Below, in pieces: positions 52,238 through 62,359 of a stretch of 64,000 nucleotides of DNA (the stretch's first letter is position 1; the number at the start of each line of letters is the position of its first letter). The translations under genes were made by a program, and so were the position numbers. Source of the DNA: Aquimarina pacifica (GTDB taxonomy: Bacteria > Bacteroidota > Bacteroidia > Flavobacteriales > Flavobacteriaceae); assembly GCF_000520955.1 (NCBI RefSeq), contig NZ_JACC01000020.1, positions 1-64,000 of the forward strand, read 5' to 3'. The notes beneath the pieces were generated by a model. That model ran no database searches. It was given only the letters and a program-made list of their open reading frames with translations, and had not been told where the DNA came from.

Positions 52238-55096
52238 CTAATTAATATTTAAAGTAATTTCTTTACTGATTTTGCCATTACTGATTTTGATGCTGTACGA
52301 TCCTATTGGCAAATAATATTCTTCGTTAGTTCTTTTTTCTATGTTGTCATCAGGAAATTCTTTTTCGAGTATTTCTTTTCCTTTTTCTGTAATGGTCAAA
52401 TCGTATGACACATAATTAAGTCCCTTTTCTACACTAGTAGAAAATCTCTGAAGCTCTTTTTTATCTTCGCTATAAATGGTTATCGTATATGCACCAGAAG
52501 TTGTTGCAAAGAATTGTATCGCCACTGAGGGTACAACAATACTGTCAAACCATTTGCTCCAAGAAACTCCCCATTTATCAGACCACTTAATAGCATCAAG
52601 CTCAAAAATATGCAGTGGTTCATTGATAATCTGGTCATTCATTTTTTGTATTGGCGCTATATTAGTCTTATAAATACCTCGGCCATGGGTTCCTAACAAA
52701 AGATCTTTTTCTTCTGGCTGAATCACTAAATCATGAATTGCTACATTGGGTAATCCGTCAGAAAACACATACCAGGTAGTTCCTCTATCCCATGATACGT
52801 AGGCTCCGTTGTCAGTTCCTAAATACAATATATTTTCGTTTTCGGGATCTTCTCTAATTACATTCACAGGAGACATAGGAAGATTACTTTGTAATGATCG
52901 CCAAGTAGCACCATAATCTTCACTTACAAATACATATGCAGTAAAGTCATCCCATCGATAACCATTTAATGTACAATATACTCTTTCCTTTTTGTGCGAA
53001 GAGGCAACAATTCTCGACACCCATAAATCCTTGGGGAAAGAAGTTGAGATTTTACTCCAACTAGCGCCAGAATTCTTGGTCATATATACCAATCCATCAT
53101 CGCTACCTGTATATAACAACCCAAACTCAAATGGAGATTCTGAAATCGTAGTTAGTGTCCCAAAGGCCACATTTCCTTTTTTACCACCCATAGTAAGATC
53201 ATAAGAAAGTGCCGTCCAATTATCTCCCTTATCCATAGAACGCATTAGTTTATTGGCTCCCATATACAAGATATCCTGATTATGACTCGATAATAAAATA
53301 GGTGTTTGCCAATTGAATCTATATGGGGATTCTCCTAGTTCATGTTTTGGTTGAATGGGAGTATGTTTTTTATTTTTTCTATTGATCCTAAAATAATTTC
53401 CGAACTGAAATCCTGTATATACTATATTGCTATCCCGATGATCAATCTGTACTTGCATACCATCGCCCCCCATGATGCTTTTCCATGAATAATGACCACT
53501 TTGATGCCATGACGGGTCTTCTTTCGCATTATTTGGTCCTACCCAAACGCCATTATCCTGCAGTCCTCCGTATACGTTATAAGGTTTTTCATGATCTATA
53601 TTAATAGCATAAAACTGACCTACACTTGGTTGGTTTGCTTTTATCCAATTAGCACCATCATCATATGAGATATTTACACCACCATCATTCCCATTGATCA
53701 AATGCATTGGGTTTTGAGCATTTATCCACAACGCATGATGATCTGCATGTACATTACCACTATTGATACTCTCAAAGGTTTTTCCGGCATCTTTTGATTT
53801 GAGAATAGGTACTCCAGCTATGTAGATATGGTCTTTATTTATTGGGTTCACACGTATCAGAGCAAAATAATATCCATAACTGAAATATATATCATCTAAA
53901 AAGTCAGTATGTGTTTTTTTCCATGTAACACCTGCATCATCACTTCGATATACTTCTGCTCCTATTACAGGAGTATCAAATAACATTGAGTTAGCATCCT
54001 CAAGATATTTTACGAGATCATTGGGCTGTACACTCCCCTTGCGAACTAATTGTTTTAAATTATCAGCTCTATATTTTTCCTGAAACCCATTGGTTTTTAA
54101 GAAGGCATTTAGTTTTTTATCTTCCAATTTCAAAAAGTTAGTAGAAGACATTGTTTTAAAATCTTTTTTAGTTAGTCCTGTGTATGTTTCTTTATCTGTA
54201 TCACTTTTATCGCGTCTATATTGATTGTCATGAACTGCATATAATGTATTTTCATCAAAAACGGCAAGCCCAATTCGCCCAACGCCACTACCTGTAGGAA
54301 AACCACTTTTGGCTGTAGAAATCTTTGTCCATGTATTTCCTGCATCTATACTTTTATAGATCCCAGATCCCTCTCCACTTCCTTCAAAATTCCAAGATTT
54401 GCGATCTTTATCCCATGCTGTTGCATACTGTATATTAAAGTTATCAGGGGCAAAAGCCACATCAATGATCCCTGTTTCTTTATTAATAAATAAAGTTTTA
54501 CGCCAAGTGGCGCCTCCATCTACTGTTTTATATATACCACGCTCTTCATTCTCAGAATACAAATGTCCCACGACTCCTATAACTACCTCATCAGAATTCT
54601 TGGGATTAATCACTATTCTCCCTATATGATGTGAGTCATTTAGGCCTACATTTTTCCAGGTTACCCCCTTATCTATCGATTTTAAAATCCCAGTACCGGC
54701 GTATGAAGATCTCGAAGCATTATTCTCTCCCGTACCTACCCAAATAGTATGATTTTTCCAATCAACTGCTATGTCTCCTACATTTATAGTCTCGGCATTA
54801 TCAAGAACAGGTTTAAACGTAGTTCCGTTGTTTTGAGTATACCAGAGTCCTCCTGAGGCATATCCCACATAAAACTCTGATGTATTATTCGGGTTTACAT
54901 CAACATCAACTACGCGACCACTCATTACTGATGGACCAATATTTACAAAGGGAACATTACTTACTAATGAGGATGTTGCCATTTCTTTTTTAAGCTGTAC
55001 ACTTTTTTGTAATGCTGTCGAACTTGTGTTGGGTTGTTGAGAAAAAAGAAAAAATGAGGGGAAGAAAAAAAGTAATGATAGAGAAATTATTTTCAT
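52238..55096 (-). CDS. Secreted BNR/sortilin-like beta-propeller protein
   Basis: 952 residues. A signal peptide (about 1-20) is followed by many BNR-type blades with the SxDxGxTW motif (for example SIDKGVTWKNVG, SDDAGVTWKKT, SMDKGDNWTALS and SEDYGATWRSLQ), forming one or two VPS10/sortilin-like propellers (about 45-800), and a C-terminal beta domain. No T9SS tail is apparent. Such proteins are often labelled glycosyl hydrolases, but no catalytic residues can be assigned; a carbohydrate- or protein-binding role is equally likely. A 14-base inverted repeat lies 54 bases upstream. Confidence 0.8.
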   Translation of the reverse strand: MKIISLSLLFFFPSFFLFSQQPNTSSTALQKSVQLKKEMATSSLVSNVPFVNIGPSVMSGRVVDVDVNPNNTSEFYVGYASGGLWYTQNNGTTFKPVLDNAETINVGDIAVDWKNHTIWVGTGENNASRSSYAGTGILKSIDKGVTWKNVGLNDSHHIGRIVINPKNSDEVVIGVVGHLYSENEERGIYKTVDGGATWRKTLFINKETGIIDVAFAPDNFNIQYATAWDKDRKSWNFEGSGEGSGIYKSIDAGNTWTKISTAKSGFPTGSGVGRIGLAVFDENTLYAVHDNQYRRDKSDTDKETYTGLTKKDFKTMSSTNFLKLEDKKLNAFLKTNGFQEKYRADNLKQLVRKGSVQPNDLVKYLEDANSMLFDTPVIGAEVYRSDDAGVTWKKTHTDFLDDIYFSYGYYFALIRVNPINKDHIYIAGVPILKSKDAGKTFESINSGNVHADHHALWINAQNPMHLINGNDGGVNISYDDGANWIKANQPSVGQFYAINIDHEKPYNVYGGLQDNGVWVGPNNAKEDPSWHQSGHYSWKSIMGGDGMQVQIDHRDSNIVYTGFQFGNYFRINRKNKKHTPIQPKHELGESPYRFNWQTPILLSSHNQDILYMGANKLMRSMDKGDNWTALSYDLTMGGKKGNVAFGTLTTISESPFEFGLLYTGSDDGLVYMTKNSGASWSKISTSFPKDLWVSRIVASSHKKERVYCTLNGYRWDDFTAYVFVSEDYGATWRSLQSNLPMSPVNVIREDPENENILYLGTDNGAYVSWDRGTTWYVFSDGLPNVAIHDLVIQPEEKDLLLGTHGRGIYKTNIAPIQKMNDQIINEPLHIFELDAIKWSDKWGVSWSKWFDSIVVPSVAIQFFATTSGAYTITIYSEDKKELQRFSTSVEKGLNYVSYDLTITEKGKEILEKEFPDDNIEKRTNEEYYLPIGSYSIKISNGKISKEITLNIN

Positions 55097-55150
55097 GTTG
55101 CAATATGTTAGTGGAGTTCAAAGTAGATATTGTGAATACAACCTCAAAAC

Positions 55151-55179
55151 TTTTAGAGATTGTTTAACAATCTCTAAAA
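55151..55179. promoter_or_regulatory. Perfect 14-base inverted repeat in the divergent region
   Basis: TTTTAGAGATTGTT and its exact complement are separated by one base, between the BNR-propeller gene (minus) and the glycine-zipper gene (plus). There is almost no loop, so a dimeric-regulator operator is the simplest reading. Confidence 0.6.
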
Positions 55180-55279
55180 AAACTATTCTCATTAACCATC
55201 TAATACTTTTAAGTATTTTTGCGTATCTCGTTGTTTTTTAGTTAATTTATTATATACTAATCAAAAAAAACAACGTATT

Positions 55280-55561
55280 ATGGAAGCTTATTTACCTTTA
55301 ATAATTCAACTAATCAGTGGTGCCATTGGTGGTAATATTGCGGGATCATTGCTAAAAAATTCATCTTTTGGCAAAATAGGAAATTCTATCCTCGGAATTT
55401 TGGGTGGCGGCATAGGAGGGTACTTATTGAGCTTTCTGGGAATTGATACTTCTGGAGGAATGGATGTTTCAGGGATATTAGGCAGTGTTGCTGGTGGTGG
55501 TGTAGGAGGTGGCGTTCTAATGGCAATAATTGGTTTGATCAAAAAGGCAATTAGCAAATAA
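55280..55561 (+). CDS. Small glycine-zipper membrane protein
   Basis: 93 residues, nearly all hydrophobic or glycine: helices with GxxxG spacing at about 10-25 (SGAIGGNIAGSLL), 38-53 (GILGGGIGGYLLSFLG) and 66-88 (GSVAGGGVGGGVLMAIIG), ending in basic KKAISK. Glycine-zipper proteins pack tightly in membranes. No function is known to me. It is a single gene with its own terminator. Confidence 0.65.
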   Translation: MEAYLPLIIQLISGAIGGNIAGSLLKNSSFGKIGNSILGILGGGIGGYLLSFLGIDTSGGMDVSGILGSVAGGGVGGGVLMAIIGLIKKAISK

Positions 55562-55583
55562 TACTAATACTTAATAAAATCAT

Positions 55584-55624
55584 AAAAAAAAAGGAACTTA
55601 AATCTTATGAGTTCCTTTTTTTTT
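55584..55624 (+). terminator. Rho-independent terminator after the glycine-zipper gene
   Basis: AAAAAAAAGGAACT pairs with AGTTCCTTTTTTTT across an 11-base loop, giving a T-run on both strands. Confidence 0.85.
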
Positions 55625-55840
55625 GTGCCCAGAATAATAATCCTATTTTTGAAAAAACTGGATCCTGATACCACTTTCGCATATGAAAAAACTGTAATAA
55701 ATTATCTCTTTCGATTTCTGAGAAAAAAGAAATCAGAATAGTTCGATTTGGTATTTCAGTAATTTTGTGTAAAATTGGCATCACACTCTTTTCGTATTAC
55801 TGACTATAAGTCTTTTAGAAATAATAAAACATTACATTTC

Positions 55841-57136
55841 ATGAAATACCATGCTATAAATAATACTCTTTTTATAAAAAATAGAGCGCGCTTTAAGGCA
55901 CAGATGAAACCCAATAGTATTGCCGTATTTAACAGCAACGACATCTACCCCATTAGTGCTGACAGCACAATGCCATTTGAGCAACATAGAGACATTTTTT
56001 ATCTAAGTGGTGTAGATCAAGAAGAAAGCATACTACTTCTTTTTCCTGATGCTCCCAAAGAAAAACATCGTGAGATTCTTTTTCTAAAAGAAACCAGTGA
56101 ACATATTGCTATTTGGGAAGGAGAGAAACTAACCAAAGAGAAAGCTTTTGATACTTCGGGTATTAAAACTGTATACTGGCTTAAGGATTTCGAAAAAATA
56201 TTTTTCGAAATTATGACACAGTGCGATACGATTTATTTTAATACCAATGAACATTATAGATCTAATGTAGAAACTCAGACTCGCGAAGATCGTTTTATTA
56301 GCTGGTGTAAAGAAAAATACCCAGCACATGCCGTTGCCAAAAGTAACCCTATCTTACAACGACTACGTGCGGTAAAAAGTCCTATTGAAATCGACCTTAT
56401 ACAAACAGCCTGCTCTATTACCGAAAAAGGGTTTCGAAGACTCTTATCATTTATTAAACCAGGTGTTTGGGAATATAATATCGAGGCAGAATTACTTCAT
56501 GAATTTATTAACAATAGATCCAAAGGGTTTGCCTATACTCCGATTATTGCAAGTGGTGCTAATGCTAATGTCCTGCATTATATAGAGAATAATCAGCAGT
56601 GCAAAGAAGGAGACCTTATTCTTATGGATGTGGCTGCCGAATACGCAAATTACGCTAGTGACCTTACCAGAACGATACCAGTGTCAGGCACCTACACAGA
56701 ACGACAAAGAGCTGTATATGATGCTGTATTACGCGTAAAAAATGAAGTAACGAATATGCTTGTTCCTGGTACTATCTGGGCAGATTATCATGTCGAAGTA
56801 GGAAAAGTAATGACCTCAGAGCTACTAGGGCTAGGGCTTCTAGACAAAGCCGATGTACAAAAAGAAGACCCGGATTGGCCTGCGTATAAGAAATACTTCA
56901 TGCACGGTACTTCTCACCATCTAGGATTAGACACTCATGATTACGGTATTTTGACAGAACCTATGCAAGCTAATATGGTATTTACAGTAGAACCTGGTAT
57001 TTATATCCCCGATGAAGGATTTGGTATTCGTATCGAAGATGATGTGGTTATTCAGAAAGAAGGTACTCCTTTTAACCTTATGGGATCAATCCCAATTGAA
57101 GCAGAAGAAATTGAAGAACTCATGAACCAATCATAG
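55841..57136 (+). CDS. pepP: Aminopeptidase P family (M24) metallopeptidase
   Basis: 431 residues from the ATG at 55841; a TTG 66 bases upstream would add 22 residues with no family match. It removes N-terminal residues preceding proline, using two metal ions. An N-terminal aminopeptidase-P domain (about 1-120) is followed by the pita-bread catalytic domain (about 150-431), with metal ligands in LMDVAAEYANYASDLTRTI, MHGTSHHLGLDTHDYG, TVEPGIYIPDEG and RIEDDV. No signal peptide, so cytoplasmic. Confidence 0.92.
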   Translation: MKYHAINNTLFIKNRARFKAQMKPNSIAVFNSNDIYPISADSTMPFEQHRDIFYLSGVDQEESILLLFPDAPKEKHREILFLKETSEHIAIWEGEKLTKEKAFDTSGIKTVYWLKDFEKIFFEIMTQCDTIYFNTNEHYRSNVETQTREDRFISWCKEKYPAHAVAKSNPILQRLRAVKSPIEIDLIQTACSITEKGFRRLLSFIKPGVWEYNIEAELLHEFINNRSKGFAYTPIIASGANANVLHYIENNQQCKEGDLILMDVAAEYANYASDLTRTIPVSGTYTERQRAVYDAVLRVKNEVTNMLVPGTIWADYHVEVGKVMTSELLGLGLLDKADVQKEDPDWPAYKKYFMHGTSHHLGLDTHDYGILTEPMQANMVFTVEPGIYIPDEGFGIRIEDDVVIQKEGTPFNLMGSIPIEAEEIEELMNQS

Positions 57137-57177
57137 AGTTCTATTCATCATCTTCTAAAAAAATTAAATTATTGATT

Positions 57178-57213
57178 AAAAAACCGAGAGAATCCCCCGA
57201 TTTCTCTCGGTTT
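57178..57213 (-). terminator. Terminator between convergent pepP and the T9SS protein gene
   Basis: AAACCGAGAGAA / TTCTCTCGGTTT stem, with a six-T run on the minus strand. Probably bidirectional. Confidence 0.8.
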
Positions 57214-57264
57214 AACCACATCAATACTAAATTCGCTACGTATTGTAGGAATTTAACTTTCTGG

Positions 57265-60153
57265 TTATTCAACCATTAATTTTTGATTAAATACTCCTCT
57301 AGAGTTTCTAATACGAATGATATAAGTTCCTGTATTATAATTGCGAACATCTAGATTCATAGTTCCTTTTAATGAAGAATGAAATATTTCTATTCCTCTA
57401 ATATCATACACGCTTACATTAGATACTTCATCTAAGTCGTTCTGAATCGTAACCATCTCTGAAGAAGGGTTTGGAAATAGTCGAAGGCCATTCTGTGATA
57501 TTACCTCTTTGTTTTTTGAGGCCGCATTCCTACTAACTACAGCATTTGAGTTTTCTGGATCACAATTTATATTTGAATATATCGATAATTCACCTGTGCC
57601 TAGTGTAGGCATTTTTGAATCTGCTATTGTTAACTCAAGTTCAGCCCCTTCAATTACTTCTACTCCTTCTTCTAAAGTAATTGAATTAGCGGATATTATT
57701 ATTACAGGTTTTAATACATCAGGTGTTTTCATGTCATGGATACTGGAATAGCCAAGACCAGAAAAAGAATTATTTAAATGCGTAACATTTCCAGGTGTTC
57801 CGCCTTTCCAACCCGTTGTTATTCTATTCACTAAAGCAGAAGGGTACTTATAATCAAAAGCACTTATTTTTACATTGTTTAACGATATTTCCTTATCAGA
57901 TTTAATATACTCACCTGTATTATTAAAATGCTCTGTTTGATCGTTCAAATCAAATGACTGATACGTCCAGGACCCGCCTCCACCAATAGAATTATCGGTT
58001 GCAATATAACCGTTGACTACCATATCTTCTGGTAAATTTACATCCTTAATTTCTTCGAACATCTCTACTTTGGAGTCAGGAAAAGTCTCTGATGAGTAAT
58101 AAAACGGAGGTAGTTCATATATATCTTGTACTTCATTATACCCTATCTCTGATTGTGTTTTATGAACTACATCAATGTGATATCCTTTGGCTAAATAAAA
58201 ATCAGGGATTAGATCGTCATCACTATAAAGCCCTGTGATTACTTTTACATATATTTTTGCATTTCTGGGAACGTTTAAGATGTGTCCTTTGAAATCCTCG
58301 ACATCCACATACGGAGTTCCTATAATTAATTTATCGTCAACAGGATTTGATCCGTAAATATTAATCTTCCCATTTTCTACATCTGCCAGTAACGTATTTA
58401 TTTTTTGAATTCTTAAGTCGCTAATTCCTGTAAAGTTTCCTGTTCTAGGAAATAACCATTCTTGATTATCTGTTAGTACATCTCTTTTGTCTACTTCTGC
58501 GATTAACGCAACTTTAATACTTTTTTCATCAAAATCCAACGAGCCATTTATATCTACAATTAGATCATTAGTTACTTTTATGGATTTATATTCTTTATAT
58601 AAACGATAATTTTCATCCTTGAGGTTATCATTAGCAAACTGAGCATAGCTTGTTACAGAAGAAGGCCAATTTACATTTAATCCTGCTGGAGTAGTCCATT
58701 CATTGCTGAACCGGTTATCATAAATTCCTTCTGTATCATTATTTACTGTTACTCGGTGGCTTTCTTCTCTTTTTCGTATATATTCTTGATCATAATACAC
58801 CTCATCGATTATAGGTGTATTCCTAAGGTTTACCACTCCTAGTGTGCAATTATAAAATGGTTGTTCTTCGAACAAAGTAACATTTGACATATCTATACCC
58901 GGAAGCGCAACATATATATCTAACATAGGAGCTTCAATTTCCATAGTGCCAGTGGCCGTCAAATCAAAAGTAGAATACACGGCTTTTACATAATTGGGTT
59001 GGGTGGCAACATCTTCATCTTTAGCAAAAAAACCTACTATTGTACTTACTCCTGTTAATATTGTTGAAGCAATAGCAGAACCTTCTGATATACCACTTAA
59101 GACTTTAGACAATTTACTATCATCTGTGGTAAAATTATGTAGCGATCGAATAATGCCTGTAACTCCATATGCTTGATTGAGTATCCTCTCTTTCTTATTC
59201 TCTATTTCTTCTGGTGTGCCAGAAAGATTGGATAATCTATCATTTTGAAAATCGCTGACTTTATCATATAATTCTACTGATTGTTTATTAATATCTGCTC
59301 TTATTTCTTCTGCTTTATCTGTTATTTTGGTAACTTTAGCAAGTGCCGCGTCAATTTCTTTGAATGAATCAGACCCTTCATCTGGCTCTCCCTCAATATC
59401 GTCTTGTTTTCCTCTCAACAAATAATCTTTTGTAACCGATTCTCCTTCAATAGAAAGTTCTATTACTGATGTAGCAACTGTCCTTAATGCAAAATGTATT
59501 TTTACATAATCGTAATTTCCCTGATCGGTATGAATATCTAAATTGGTCATGAACTCTCCCATGATCCAGCCTTTTTGTGTTAGGTTATCACTTCTATAAT
59601 ATACAATATCATCTCCTAGATCATTATTGGAGTCTAAGTACTCTTCAGATGCATAGGCCAAATCATCTCCTGTTGAGAATAATAAAGAATTTCCATTTCC
59701 ATCGGCAAACTGCATACTAATCGCATATCCACTAGCCCATTGAGAACCTCCTATATCCAAGTATATAAATAACCTGACCATGCCAGAATACTTATTATAC
59801 AATATAAAATAAGGTGTGTCCTCAGCAGAACTATATCCAAAATCTCGCTTTAGACAGACCCATCCTCTTGATTTTGTATAATCCTTGCTATCTCTTACTC
59901 TACGAATATTAGAAGGAACTCCTCCTTCTAATAAAGGGTTATCTAAAATGTCAATAGCATTATCTGCGCTAATGCTACCACTGGTGCGCGCATACCAATC
60001 TTTATTTTGAGTATCCTCCCAATCCCAATTTGCATACCCAGGCTCTGCATTATCAATCATAAACTGTTCTGCTTCGCTCGTTGATAATTGAGCATACGCA
60101 GTCGTAAGTATACTACCTAGTAGTAAACTTACTAGTATGAACTGTAGTTTCAT
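57265..60153 (-). CDS. Large T9SS-secreted protein with coiled-coil and hydrophobic helical core, function unknown
   Basis: 962 residues. A signal peptide ends near TAYAQ (about 22). A beta-sandwich-like region (about 30-245) leads to a charged helical region (about 258-330), a glycine-containing hydrophobic segment (ISEGSAIASTILTGVSTIVG, about 355-375), then beta-rich domains and a T9SS type A sorting domain (about 885-962, with LFPNPSSEMVTIQND). A helical bundle with a buried hydrophobic hairpin is seen in some pore-forming toxins, but that parallel is only suggestive. It starts 8 bases after the tail-fibre-like gene stop codon, so the two form an operon. Confidence 0.75.
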   Translation of the reverse strand: MKLQFILVSLLLGSILTTAYAQLSTSEAEQFMIDNAEPGYANWDWEDTQNKDWYARTSGSISADNAIDILDNPLLEGGVPSNIRRVRDSKDYTKSRGWVCLKRDFGYSSAEDTPYFILYNKYSGMVRLFIYLDIGGSQWASGYAISMQFADGNGNSLLFSTGDDLAYASEEYLDSNNDLGDDIVYYRSDNLTQKGWIMGEFMTNLDIHTDQGNYDYVKIHFALRTVATSVIELSIEGESVTKDYLLRGKQDDIEGEPDEGSDSFKEIDAALAKVTKITDKAEEIRADINKQSVELYDKVSDFQNDRLSNLSGTPEEIENKKERILNQAYGVTGIIRSLHNFTTDDSKLSKVLSGISEGSAIASTILTGVSTIVGFFAKDEDVATQPNYVKAVYSTFDLTATGTMEIEAPMLDIYVALPGIDMSNVTLFEEQPFYNCTLGVVNLRNTPIIDEVYYDQEYIRKREESHRVTVNNDTEGIYDNRFSNEWTTPAGLNVNWPSSVTSYAQFANDNLKDENYRLYKEYKSIKVTNDLIVDINGSLDFDEKSIKVALIAEVDKRDVLTDNQEWLFPRTGNFTGISDLRIQKINTLLADVENGKINIYGSNPVDDKLIIGTPYVDVEDFKGHILNVPRNAKIYVKVITGLYSDDDLIPDFYLAKGYHIDVVHKTQSEIGYNEVQDIYELPPFYYSSETFPDSKVEMFEEIKDVNLPEDMVVNGYIATDNSIGGGGSWTYQSFDLNDQTEHFNNTGEYIKSDKEISLNNVKISAFDYKYPSALVNRITTGWKGGTPGNVTHLNNSFSGLGYSSIHDMKTPDVLKPVIIISANSITLEEGVEVIEGAELELTIADSKMPTLGTGELSIYSNINCDPENSNAVVSRNAASKNKEVISQNGLRLFPNPSSEMVTIQNDLDEVSNVSVYDIRGIEIFHSSLKGTMNLDVRNYNTGTYIIRIRNSRGVFNQKLMVE

Positions 60154-60161
60154 GCTATAGA

Positions 60162-60836
60162 TTAGTTAGATGCTAATTCCAATTTACTTAGCCTTTCTTG
60201 AAGTTCCTTATTTTGCTTCTGCAATGCTATCATATAAAGCGTTAATTCTTCTATTTTTTCCATTTGAAGGACTTGCATATTCGTGACATCTAGCCCTTCT
60301 TTTTCTACTGTTTCTGCAGAAGGGATATTTGGTAAATGTCCATGCTCAATAATATAATGCTCTACTTCTTCTAATGGTTTTAAAACATAGTCTGCTTTAA
60401 ACACATAATCTGCCCAATTCTCAGACAATTGACATTTTAATCCCTCACTATAAATTTTGCCATCTACAGAAAGTATTGCATCAATAGCAGTCTTGGGTTC
60501 GAACCAACTTGTTGCTTTTGAGATGGCAACACGACTATTTAAATACGTTCCCTCAGAAAAGTCATTGAAGGCTGTATTTTCGTGCCATCTCCTTGGGTTT
60601 ATAATTAACCATCTATTTGTATATTGATCTGCTTGATCCCAAGCAAAATTATAATCTTTAACAAGTAGTGCTGCATTAAAGGTATTTTGTCCGTGATCAT
60701 TTAATCTTAATTCGCCAATACTCTCAGACTTATCGCCATGCCAGTCTACCAAATATTGTGCGTTTATTGTAGTCATAGAGAATAATGTGATAACAAAAAT
60801 AATTCTCGAAATGTTTTTTTTTGAAATAGTTTTCAT
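60162..60836 (-). CDS. Secreted tail-fibre-like protein with C-terminal coiled coil
   Basis: 224 residues. A signal peptide ends near INAQ (about 27). The C-terminal part carries the GHLPNIPSAETVEKEG stretch common in Bacteroidota proteins related to tail-fibre / endosialidase chaperone (S74-like) tails, then a coiled coil (about 190-222; EKIEELTLYMIALQKQNKEL). Such proteins probably form trimers on the surface. It is cotranscribed with the 962-residue protein downstream. Confidence 0.75.
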   Translation of the reverse strand: MKTISKKNISRIIFVITLFSMTTINAQYLVDWHGDKSESIGELRLNDHGQNTFNAALLVKDYNFAWDQADQYTNRWLIINPRRWHENTAFNDFSEGTYLNSRVAISKATSWFEPKTAIDAILSVDGKIYSEGLKCQLSENWADYVFKADYVLKPLEEVEHYIIEHGHLPNIPSAETVEKEGLDVTNMQVLQMEKIEELTLYMIALQKQNKELQERLSKLELASN

Positions 60837-61090
60837 CTTATAATTATTTTATATGTGTAATGTTTGAGTTATGTACTTGAATGGTGTAATAAGGATAATT
60901 GTTCAAAAAATATTTATTTCAGTGTTGACACTGGTTATCCTGAGAAGTATAAAATTCTCCTTTACGCTTCTCAAATACGGTAGTTCTAAAATCTTTTAAT
61001 GTATACTTTAACTGTAATTTATTTCATAAAATCGGTAAAAAACACATTCTTTTTTACATCATTTACACTAGTAAGTTTTAATGCTTTTGT

Positions 61091-62359
61091 TTAATGAATA
61101 ATTAATTTTCCTGATACTGTTTGTTCGTTCGAAATAAGAGTAACTATATATATGCCTTTGTCTAAATAAGAAAAATCATACTCATTATCTGTTGAATCAA
61201 AATGACCGCTAAACATCTGAATGCCTTGTGAATTGAAAACATACAACAAGGCACTTCTAGAATCTGCACCAATGGTTACAAAACCAGAGGATGGATTGGG
61301 AGTTATTAAAATTGAACTTGTGTCCTCACTAGAAATATCAGCATAAGAAAGACTGTTATCAACAGTACGCGAAAGTATATTACTTGTACAATCTTGAGAA
61401 GACATGATCTGTAACTTACTCTCAAGTTCTGCACAAAAACCTACTCGCAATTCTACCTCATCACAATACTCAATATTAACTTCTGTGTTTGGTGGTATAA
61501 TAACACTTCCACTGACACCTGGTTCACAATCATTTCCTAAACATGCATAATTCGTATGTATTCTAGGAGGTAGATCAGATGAATTACTAGTTATAAATGA
61601 TGAATACCCATTCATAAATTCAATACGTCCAATCTTAGTATCAATACCATTACTAGCTTTTAGTACTAAGTATTTAGGAGGCTCTTTGCTTTCAATATAT
61701 TGATATGATATCTTAAACGTTATTTCGTATTCATAAAATAGGATGTTTTGGTATTGAGAAGCTAAAGATGGATCCGCAAAATCCATCCCCAAAAAACTGT
61801 CTATTTGTCTAATAGTACTAATTTCTGTTCTAACCAAACCTTGATCTAATTCTTGGTTATTGGTAATACCATTTATCCACCCATCTCCACTACTTGAAAC
61901 ACCACATGCTACATAGGGCTCTCTATGCCTTGACGTATTTGTGATGAGCTGTTTATCTTCTATATCCTGGCTAGAAATGGCAAAAATCTCTAACCAATCC
62001 GAATGTAAACTAACATCAATAGATGATGTTAATAGTAATGTATAGGTCGAATTAAAATCTAAATGAACATTTTTTAACACGATTCTTGATTCTGTAAACC
62101 ATTTTTCTGGTACTTGTGCAATACTACCTGGCCCTGAGCAATACGCTGGTATAAAGCCACTGTTACTATTAAAATTTAAAAAATCACCATTAGTAACTGT
62201 CTTGTGTGCATGTATTGTTTCCTCTTCATATGACGCAAAATTATCAGAAATAGCACTTGTACCATCGTCGTAATTAAGCTCGCTGTTTAACTGAGCAATA
62301 GCACTTTTTACTGTCAATAAGAGACTTAACACTATCCAATATCTATTCATTTTTTTCAT
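61091..62359 (-). CDS. T9SS-secreted protein with 3-coathanger-like stack, function unknown
   Basis: 422 residues. A signal peptide ends near AIAQ (about 22). A beta-rich region (about 25-260) precedes a short segment IPPNTEVNIEYCDEVELRVGF (about 291-311) that resembles the 3-coathanger stack domain, and a T9SS type A sorting domain (about 345-422, with ITPNPSSGFVTIG). Seven or so cysteines in the mature part are unusual for this secretion class. No enzyme motif seen. Confidence 0.7.
   Translation of the reverse strand: MKKMNRYWIVLSLLLTVKSAIAQLNSELNYDDGTSAISDNFASYEEETIHAHKTVTNGDFLNFNSNSGFIPAYCSGPGSIAQVPEKWFTESRIVLKNVHLDFNSTYTLLLTSSIDVSLHSDWLEIFAISSQDIEDKQLITNTSRHREPYVACGVSSSGDGWINGITNNQELDQGLVRTEISTIRQIDSFLGMDFADPSLASQYQNILFYEYEITFKISYQYIESKEPPKYLVLKASNGIDTKIGRIEFMNGYSSFITSNSSDLPPRIHTNYACLGNDCEPGVSGSVIIPPNTEVNIEYCDEVELRVGFCAELESKLQIMSSQDCTSNILSRTVDNSLSYADISSEDTSSILITPNPSSGFVTIGADSRSALLYVFNSQGIQMFSGHFDSTDNEYDFSYLDKGIYIVTLISNEQTVSGKLIIH

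Noticed and set aside
55306..55557. 83-codon minus-strand proline-rich frame
   Set aside because: It is the antisense shadow of the glycine-rich membrane protein gene.
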